A stretch of 26,236 bases of DNA from Liolophura sinensis. Taxonomy: Eukaryota > Mollusca > Polyplacophora > Chitonida > Chitonidae. This document shows, piece by piece, positions 19,857 to 26,236 of this stretch (the first letter of the stretch is position 1; each line of letters opens with the position of its first letter). The DNA is taken from contig NC_088303.1 in assembly GCF_032854445.1 (NCBI RefSeq), positions 25,029,265 through 25,055,500 of the forward strand, in the 5' to 3' direction. The notes under the pieces were generated by a model. That model searched no databases. It was not told the DNA's origin and saw only the letters and a list, made by a program, of their open reading frames with translations. Position numbers and translations under genes: made by a program.

Positions 19857-19960
19857 AGGTTTATGGTTAAAGGAAACCGGAGTGCTCGTGGTAAACCACC
19901 GGGATTTGGCAATTTACTGACCAACTTCCCGACGTGTGACGTATATACATGCACATCGTA
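19857..19960 (-). mobile_element. SINE-like 3' module, copy 3 (inverted)
   Basis: On the minus strand the blocks ttggtcagtaaattgcc, ggtggtttaccacgagcac and tccggtttccttt appear in the order seen at 13640 and 13820. It lies just upstream of the GPCR start and adjoins the unclassified element at 20040-20265. Confidence 0.65.
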
Positions 19961-20039
19961 TTGATCGAAGACAAGCGAACAGTGAAAGCAAAGGAATCTA
20001 CAGTTAAATTGCCAATCCAAGGCTGTGTTTGAACACGCA

Positions 20040-20265
20040 TCTGTACCATCGCTTCGTGTCATCGTGTCATCGCCTTACACCATCGTGCATTTGCTTCGAA
20101 ACATCATGCCATCGCTTTGAGCCATTGTGCCATCTCTTCGGATCATCGTACCATGGGCCTTAGGCGACGTGGTGTATTGTGGTACGTACATTTTATTACC
20201 ATAGTTTATTTTTTTTAGCCAGTCGCCTATATTCAGCTGTCTGTAAAACCAGCCAATTACCTTTC
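20040..20265 (-). mobile_element. Unclassified dispersed element, copy 1
   Basis: On the minus strand it starts with ggctggttttacagac, then ctgaatataggcgactggc, and ends with a 21-bp minisatellite (20047-20151). The same parts occur in the same order on the plus strand at 22712-22895, with roughly 85 percent identity by eye over the first 36 bases. No coding capacity or terminal repeats were recognised. It could be a non-autonomous transposon carrying a minisatellite. Confidence 0.55.
20047..20151. repeat. 21-bp minisatellite, five copies
   Basis: Five 21-bp units follow one another without indels: catcgcttcgtgtcatcgtg-t, catcgccttacaccatcgtg-c and so on to catctcttcggatcatcgta-c. Units differ at many positions. 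The period equals seven codons and one minus-strand frame shows a loose heptapeptide repeat, but no gene is supported. Confidence 0.85.
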
Positions 20266-21480
20266 GTTTGTGACACGTAACACCACACCACATTGATATG
20301 TTGTGCGTTTATATAATTGCAAGGAAAATCCCGTTAGAATACTTTTTCTATTTCATAATTTTAAACTGTCAGCCTGGTTTCAACACAAAGGACTCAAGAA
20401 CTAGAAGTGTGTTAAATGGACCATAGGCGTGGAGAGTAATTTCTTTTACAATAGCTGCACCAACATGTGACACAACAAACTCTTGCAAACACAGCCTACA
20501 CAACTGTCTCAGCGAATAGACTACATTGTGTTTATTCCTATTATCTAGCTCTAAAACCATACTTCGATGAGATCACATACTTCAAGAGCTGAAATAAAAT
20601 CCATTTATGAAGGTTATATTATACTAAAACGTGCGAACTATGTCAAATTTGATAACGTCAGAAATAGGATTTAGATTAGACTCAATAGCAGTTTAGGTAC
20701 TGGTGTTGTTCTGTTGGGATTTATATGTAATGATTATGCATTGAATAAAAATTGTAAATATGTTTAAAGTCGTGCTTTCAATTTATGTCGTGAAAGGTTA
20801 TCGAATGCGCTTGCGCTATTTTGGGGAACATAACGGTAAAAGTCATATACCAGTCGGTACCTTGATTGCCTGTGGTAGCGTAGGTAGTAATCTTGTAAAG
20901 CAATCTACTTGAATGTATTTCATAGCTCCTATTTATTTTTAAGCCTACCTTAGCTATCGAGCGCTTGGATAGTCATCGAAACGGTGGAAATAGCCACAGA
21001 ATACAGGTAATGTAGATCACACGGCGGATATGCCATTTGACCTTCACCTCTTGGGTCACTGCCCAATAGTTGATCTCTCCAACTGTGTGAATGCCAACAA
21101 ACTTGTTATACAAAGTTTTTCAAGGAATTTTGTGGAATGGGCTCTCAATTACATTTACTACGTGATGAACATTTGGATATAAAAAGATGGAAAAGGTTGA
21201 CAGATTAGCTAGTTGTGAGTGTGACTCATTTTCCCATTGTATACGCAGCGTTGGCCAATCGTTGTGCAAAATTCACGTGATCGCGGGTATGCTATCAAGT
21301 AGGCGATATCTTTAGCCTGTGTGATGGCACCATTTCATTATGCAATTAACGTTTTATCAGGACCAGCTGAGAAGTACGTACAATGTAAATGGTACAGATT
21401 TGTACAGATTTGATTGTTAAAGTTTACATGAACAATTGTACATAAATTAATTGTTATCGTGCACTAACAGGTCTTTAATA
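20266..21480. other. No gene recognised
   Basis: About 1.2 kb of AT-rich sequence. A 63-residue minus-strand frame (20369-20560) shows no domain. A tiny direct repeat (gtacagatttg twice, near 21392-21412) is the only pattern seen. Confidence 0.4.
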
Positions 21481-21663
21481 TCTTTAGTTTTTGACACACA
21501 TACCTGTGGGCATAGCTTTGACAAACTCACTCACGTGAAATAGACTTGAAATAGATAGCTGACTGCCCGCGAACTCGAGATGACGTGCACTTCTTACGTT
21601 TTCACTGACAGTTCTGTACTTCAACCACGGTACACATAAATAAGTTATCGTGCTGACAGATGA

Positions 21664-22521
21664 CGACACAACTGTACTGCCTGCCTTACATTATGAGCCA
21701 TAGCGATGCATGTTTCAGAATCAAGTTTCACGATGGCAGACCGACACAACTGTACTGCCTGCCTTACATTATGAGCCATAGCGATGCATGTTTCAGAATC
21801 AAGTTTCACGATGGCAGACCGACACAACTGTACTGCCTGCCGTACATTATGAGCCATAGCGATGCATGTTTCAGAATCAAGTTTCACGATGGCAGACCGA
21901 CACAACTGTACTGCCTGCCGTACATTATGAGCCATAGCGATGCATGTTTCAGAATCAAGTTTCACGATGGCAGACCGACACAACTGTACTGCCTGCCTTA
22001 CATTATGAGCCATAGCGATGCATGTTTCAGAATCAAGTTTCACGATGGCAGACCGACACAACTGTACTGCCTGCCGTACATTATGAGCCATAGCGATGCA
22101 TGTTTCAGAATCAAGTTTCACGATGGCAGACCGACACAACTGTACTGCCTGCCGTACATTATGAGCCATAGCGATGCATGTTTCAGAATCAAGTTTCACG
22201 ATGGCAGACCGACACAACTGTACTGCCTGCCGTACATTATGAGCCATAGCGATGCATGTTTCAGAATCAAGTTTCACGATGGCAGACCGACACAACTGTA
22301 CTGCCTGCCTTACATTATGAGCCATAGCGATGCATGTTTCAGAATCAAGTTTCACGATGGCAGACCGACACAACTGTACTGCCTGCCTTACATTATGAGC
22401 CATAGCGATGCATGTTTCAGAATCAAGTTTCACGATGGCAGACCGACACAACTGTACTGCCTGCCTTACATTATGAGCCATAGCGATGCATGTTTCAGAA
22501 TCAAGTTTCACGATGGCAGAC
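21664..22521. repeat. 78-bp tandem array, eleven near-identical copies
   Basis: Eleven complete 78-bp units start at 21664 and every 78 bp to 22444. The only variable base I find is unit position 23, which reads T,T,G,G,T,G,G,G,T,T,T across the copies. The length is a multiple of three and one frame on each strand lacks stops, so both strands have long open frames: 303 residues plus (21660-22571) and 296 residues minus (22535-21645), each a 26-residue repeat. The plus peptide unit contains YCLPYIMSHSDACFRIKF; the minus unit contains KLDSETCIAMAHNVRQAVQ. Neither resembles a known domain, and no transcript signals are evident, so I list it as a repeat. Confidence 0.95.
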
Positions 22522-22522
22522 C

Positions 22523-22710
22523 GATCTTTTTTCATTCACAAAACGGTATATTGATGATCTGCCAGCTTTAAACAATCCATATGTAGCAAAGGCTGTGAGA
22601 GATATTTACCCACCTTGGCTGAATTTAAAGGAAATCACAGACTCTCCAGAAGGTACATCTTATCTGGACCTATATTTGTACAAATACCAAAACGCTTTCC
22701 TCTCTCTCGC
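22523..22710 (+). pseudogene. Reverse transcriptase fragment (YIDDL box)
   Basis: Directly after the 78-bp array one frame reads DLFSFTKRYIDDLPALNNP, followed by DIYPPWLNLKEITDS and SYLDLYLY. YIDD is the catalytic palm box of reverse transcriptases, and the following blocks resemble an RT family widespread in molluscs and lancelets that is usually left uncharacterised or placed near Penelope-like elements. Everything before the YIDDL region is missing: the preceding sequence is the array, which has a stop in this frame in every unit. The frame ends at 22741 after entering the unclassified element. The fragment is a relic. Confidence 0.75.
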
Positions 22711-22711
22711 A

Positions 22712-22895
22712 GGTTGTATGGCTGATTTCACAGACTGCTGAACATAGGCGACTGGCTAAGAGAAATAGACTATAGTTCCACTTCCTGTGTGTACACTCTT
22801 AAGGATAAACTTTCGACGCTAAACAAGTCCATATGGGTATGTATACAAAATTTTGAGCACGAAGCAATGACACGATGACACGAAACGATGACAGG
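22712..22895 (+). mobile_element. Unclassified dispersed element, copy 2
   Basis: Begins with ggttgtatggctgatttcac and ctgaacataggcgactggc, continues through unassigned sequence, and ends with gaagcaatgacacgatgaca, which matches the 21-bp minisatellite units of copy 1 at 20047. It lies in inverse orientation to copy 1. The RT fragment runs into its left end and a SINE follows its right end. Confidence 0.55.
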
Positions 22896-23035
22896 ATTGT
22901 GTGAGCCATTATACTGATACGGGTAAACCAGTCGTTGTCTTAGGTGTGACTCGACCCAGGGCTGACCCTGGATTTACCGCTCCCGAAGCGGAAGGTCTAC
23001 CAACTGTACTATCGGGGTCGGTAGCATTGTGTGAG
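22896..23035 (-). mobile_element. Nested, tail-less SINE with 10-bp target-site duplication
   Basis: The direct repeat attgtgtgag at 22896-22905 and 23026-23035 brackets a 120-bp insert. On the minus strand the insert has the tRNA-like head of the SINE at 9636 (gatagtacagttggtaga, cgcttcgggagcgg, gtcgagtcacacctaagac), then jumps directly to aacgactggtttaccc and gtatcagtataatgg, skipping about 58 bases present at 9720-9777. The rest of the central region and the ACTC tail are missing. It is inserted into the other SINE family at 23036-23225. Confidence 0.82.
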
Positions 23036-23225
23036 ATGAAACCGGGAAGAACCCGAGGGAAACCCACGAACATCCTTAGGTTGCTGGCAAACCTTCCAAC
23101 ATACGGCATTAAAAGAAGCCAGCATGAGAGGAAGCTGGACTTGGACTCACAGCCACCGAATTGGTGAGAGACTTCTGGGCCATTGCACCACACTGGCACG
23201 CTAACTTTCTCGGCCACGATGGCCC
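23036..23225 (-). mobile_element. tRNA-derived SINE, head and body
   Basis: On the minus strand: a decayed tRNA-like head (tggccgagaaagttagcgtg, then ggtggctgtgagtccaagtc), a body with ccagcttcctctcatgctgg and gttggaaggtttgccagc, then atgttcgtgggtttccctc and cccggttt, where the nested SINE interrupts it. The head matches the head-only copy at 10589-10701, which has a better preserved box A. Confidence 0.8.
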
Positions 23226-24329
23226 CTCTTTAGAAAAACCATGATGCTGCCCAAAAGGGGGTGGAATCTCAGCATTTTCCCCCTAAACAAGCGGTTTCCA
23301 AGCTGTGTAAAAACACAACATTCTCTGCTGTTACGCAACAGTGTTTGTGAACTAATATTGGCTTTACGAGCCTTCCTATACAAAAAATGACGTATTACAG
23401 AAAAGAACACAAGAGTATCCACTCTTTGGAATAATTTGATTTAGGCGGGCAACATTCCTCACAATAACGTCCTAACGCGCAAGAAAATAATGTTTAATTT
23501 GCAATGACCATTTCTCGTTTTCGTGTAATACGGGCAATTCTCGACGTGTTTAAAAGGATGAGATATATATGATGACCATTAGGCGAATATGTTATACATT
23601 TGTTACCTTACTGGAGTGTTTACAGCTCTTTGGAGTCCCGCTGTACTTTCATCCCAGACTGATCCACCGAGCTCCAGCCGTTACCGTGGAAGAAAACGTT
23701 CTGTTGCATTCGTAACTGAGTAGACAGTCGGGAATGAAGACCAATTCAAAAAGGAAACCCTGCCTTGCCTATATGTGTCAATCAGCAGTTGAGCCTATCG
23801 CATAGATGTCTCCACACTGGGGTCATATTGTACATACGATTGATTGGCTGCGTTGTTTTCTTTGGTAAAATATGACAAAGCGACGGTGTCCTTCCACATG
23901 TTGAATGCAATCAGGGCGGTGATCAGTTGGCGACTCCTTCAAGCTGCATTTCCACGGCTTTGAAGCACATCGGAAGTAGGACATAAATGAACTTCAAATG
24001 AAGCTGTAATAAACGCCTGAAGATTCAATGAGATTGAATTATATTATGTTCTGCGAGGTTGCAACAGAACTGCATGCCCTATGGCATTAACGTCCACCGT
24101 GTAAAATTGTACTTCTATGAGTTTCACATTTATGTTGTTTCTTTAGTTCTTATGTTACTTTTCGCACGTGGGTATTTTCCCCACAGGTATAATATAGTAA
24201 CAAAGAGTTTATGTAGAGTACCTACAAAAGGGGACAACAGCATTGTACAGGAAATACGCTGACGAGTGATACATTTGTGATTTACTTTCTCATAAATTGG
24301 AAAACATTGGTCAATAAATTGGGTTAAAT
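23226..24329. other. No gene recognised
   Basis: About 1.1 kb without a supported feature. Small open frames at 23201-23422 (minus) and 24059-24262 (plus, with a hydrophobic stretch) match no family I recognise. Confidence 0.4.
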
Positions 24330-24640
24330 TTTCTTGTTGGCATATCTATAACGCTTTTCCGGAATTGCATCATAGGCATAGCAGGAACCAGTTTGGTTGG
24401 AGTATACTATGTAAATTTCACTGTCTTTGACAGTCACCGGAAGTGACATGATCATCGACACGAGAAGAACGAAAACCAATACGCCGATGGTATATTTTAT
24501 CTAAAAGACCTTGCTGTACAGCTGGTGACGCGTGATCATCAAAAACCGGTTCAAGGAGACAATCCTGTGGCGTTGTCGGAGAAATGCGCCATGAAAGCAG
24601 AATAAGTGCACGATGAAGTACGGTCATACAGTCATATAAA
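24330..24640 (-). pseudogene. GPCR pseudogene, start of exon 2
   Basis: This segment aligns with 18205-18530 of the GPCR gene in the same orientation, covering the end of TM2/loop 1 through loop 2 (receptor residues about 94-190). It keeps segments such as SCYAYD around the loop-2 cysteine. Damage: a TAG replaces the Arg codon after KVF before TM4; a net 13-bp deletion in TM3 shifts the frame; and the acceptor AG at the former exon start is lost (ttttag to ttatat). Similarity appears to fade into the former intron (about 24640-24720), which favours a genomic duplication over a retrocopy. TM5 to the tail and exon 1 are not found in the window. Confidence 0.87.
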
Positions 24641-24794
24641 AACAAAAGGAAAAAGTTTCAAATGTCGGTTCACTACAAATTTTTCATTTTTAAGAACATG
24701 ACATTTATACCATTCGGGTTAGGCGAGGAGTCATAATTCTTCTTTATTCACACAGGCAGTGAAAGATGACCGCTTGATATTTCTAGTTCATTTC

Positions 24795-25634
24795 TACGCC
24801 CCAAAGCACTATTGCATAAATTGTTTGATGTAGCACTGAGCTGGCACTACAGCACTATTACCCTCTAACCATTAGGCCAACGAAGCTGTCCGGTAGCACT
24901 GATGCGCGAACTGACTGTTCAGTATAGCCCTGATCACGCCCCATAGTACTATTGTGTGAAATGATTGTCCAGTGCAGTATGGAGCAGGCCCCATGGCACC
25001 ATTGCGTGAACTGATTGTTCACAGTTCCAGTGAGCAGGCTTCATAGCACTATTGCGTGAACCGATTGTTCCATATAGCAGTAAGCAGGCTCCATAGCACT
25101 GCTACGTGAACTGACTGTTCAATATAGTATCAGTATAGTACTGAGCAGGCCCTATAGCACTAATGAGTGAACTAATTGTTCAATGTAGCAATGGTCAGGG
25201 CCCATAGCACTATTACGTGAACAGACTGTTTAATATAGTAGTGAGCAGATCCAATAACACTATTGCTTCAATTTGTTGTTCAGTGTAGCAGTTAGTAAAA
25301 TTCGTAACAAATTGTGAACTATTTGTTCGATATAGCAGTGAGCACGCCGGATATAACAGCTATGTGAACTAACAGTTACATGTAGCACTGCTATGTGAAC
25401 TGCTTAACGCAGCGTGCTCTATAGCACGTTGCATGTTCAATGTAGCAGCCAGTGGGCCTGATAGCTTTATTGTAAGAAGTAATTGTTCAGTGTTGCGGTG
25501 AGCATGCACCATAACACTATTGCTTGAGGAGAATGTTCAGTGTAGCAGTGGGTAAGACCAAAAACAATATTACGTGAACTACCTATTCAATGTAGCAGGA
25601 AGCACGCTCCATAACACAGTCGCGGAACCTAAAC
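24795..25634. repeat. 50-bp satellite array
   Basis: About sixteen units. The gttc or variant anchor occurs at 24916, 24966, 25016, 25066, 25116, 25178, 25228 and 25278, i.e. every 50 bp except one 12-bp insertion. A unit reads tagcagtgagcaggc-tccatagcactattgcg-tgaactgattgttcaa. Most units carry TGAAC-n5-GTTCA, a short inverted repeat. Units decay to the right but remain recognisable. No open frame. Confidence 0.9.
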
Positions 25635-25738
25635 AGCATACCTGCGGATGGTCGTTTCCTCCCACCATAATGCTGGCCGCCGTCGTATAACTGAAATATT
25701 TTTGAGTACGGAGTAAAACACCAGTCAAATAAATAAAT
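25635..25738 (+). mobile_element. SINE 3' module inserted in the 50-bp satellite
   Basis: Contains acctgcggatggtcg, tttcctcccaccataatgc, tggccgccgtcgtataa, ctgaaatatttttgag, taaaacaccagtcaaat and an AAAT tail. Satellite units occur on both sides (to 25634 and from 25739), so the SINE inserted into the array. The head is missing by 5' truncation. Confidence 0.82.
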
Positions 25739-25790
25739 GTTGGATGTAGCATGGTAAAGGCCTCAAAGCACTACTGAACCGAAGTAAACC
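25739..25790. repeat. Last unit of the 50-bp satellite
   Basis: ttggatgtagcatggtaaag and ggcctcaaagcactactga align with the satellite consensus, so the array resumes after the SINE for one unit. Confidence 0.7.
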
Positions 25791-26236
25791 TTAATATTAC
25801 ATAAACCTTTGTTTTATTTTCTGACATGCAAAGTTTCTGTACTGTGTTTACTTAAGGGTTTTTTTCGATGTAAGAAATTAAAAATAAAAACAAAATGTTA
25901 GAAAAAAAGACTAAGGACGAGAGATTTACAAAGTTGTATAAAGCCCATCTGCCTTGGGCCTGGATGATGATTTCGCCTATGGCATTGGCTGTTGGAAAGT
26001 CATAATTAACGCGAATGATTGACACGAAGCACTTTATATGTCGAGTGACCCTATTTTCACTTGTCTTGGGTATTTAAACTTGGTGTTTATCACCGCACTC
26101 AGGAATAAGTATCACCAAATCTCATGACTGACATGACTGACATCATGCTAATATCTTGGTGGTTGTAAGTTGCTCTTTGAGCTCTTCAATTCTGTGATGT
26201 ATCATAATTTATTTCTAAATTTCAGCCTTTAAACAA
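25791..26236. other. No gene recognised
   Basis: AT-rich. A short piece near 26080-26115 (ggtgtttatcaccgcactca followed by ggaataa) resembles a minus-strand SINE 3' module, strongly decayed. A small direct repeat (catgactga, near 26124-26142) is also present. Confidence 0.4.

Noticed and set aside
21645-22571. 303- and 296-residue proteins encoded by the 78-bp array
   Set aside because: Not accepted as genes: both strands are equally open by construction, and no promoter, poly(A) or splice evidence was seen. Kept as a finding only.
22896-23225. A single composite SINE with two tRNA-like heads
   Set aside because: The 10-bp direct repeats around the inner part show it is a later insertion into the outer SINE.
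24330-24640. A second functional GPCR
   Set aside because: A premature stop, a frameshifting deletion and a lost splice acceptor rule out function; most of the receptor is absent.
24795-25634. Steroid-receptor-type response elements in the 50-bp satellite
   Set aside because: The half-sites TGAAC and GTTCA are separated by five bases and do not fit the three-base spacing of the known hexamer elements; reported only as an inverted motif.

Overview
The window looks like animal nuclear DNA, most likely from a mollusc or another lophotrochozoan such as a brachiopod. The evidence is an intron-containing rhodopsin-like receptor, several tRNA-derived SINEs of the type common in molluscan genomes (tails of ACTC or AAAT repeats), relics of BEL/Pao and Tc1-like elements, and a very high load of satellite and minisatellite DNA. 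No prokaryotic gene organisation is present. The organism call is inference from repeat style; no species-specific marker was read.

Bases 345-5435 are one large satellite. Its ancestral unit is 29 bp. In the core two diverged 29-mers form a 58-bp unit, and between about 1195 and 3110 the 58-mers are organised in a 755-bp (13-mer) higher-order repeat. A SINE tail interrupts the left edge (535-694). Bases 5436-10010 are a transposon graveyard: a broken Tc1-like transposase (+), a BEL/Pao retrotransposon relic (-) that keeps gag, protease, post-RT, RNase H and integrase pieces but lacks the reverse transcriptase core, and a full-length SINE with an ACTC tail. Bases 10011-17290 hold no convincing gene. 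They contain a head-only SINE with a 13-bp target-site duplication, a 28/84-bp GC-rich minisatellite, small inverted repeats, SINE-like 3' modules, a possible short exon (14824-14918), and 180-bp and 44-bp tandem repeats.

The one gene that can be reconstructed is a class A GPCR on the minus strand (19750 to 17763). It has two coding exons and a 959-bp intron, and encodes 342 residues with all seven helices and both disulfide cysteines. Its DRY box reads N-R-L and its NPxxY box reads R-P-x-x-Y. A damaged copy of the start of exon 2 lies at 24330-24640 in the same orientation, so the locus is a remnant of a local receptor duplication.

The right part holds an array of eleven 78-bp repeats (21664-22521) that is open on both strands, a reverse transcriptase fragment joined to its edge, two inverted copies of an unclassified element carrying a 21-bp minisatellite, a nested SINE with a 10-bp target-site duplication, and a 50-bp satellite (24795-25790) interrupted by another SINE tail. 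I do not see a multi-gene functional system. The most unusual items are the hierarchical satellite, the 78-bp array, and the SINE insertions that keep the head and lose the tail.
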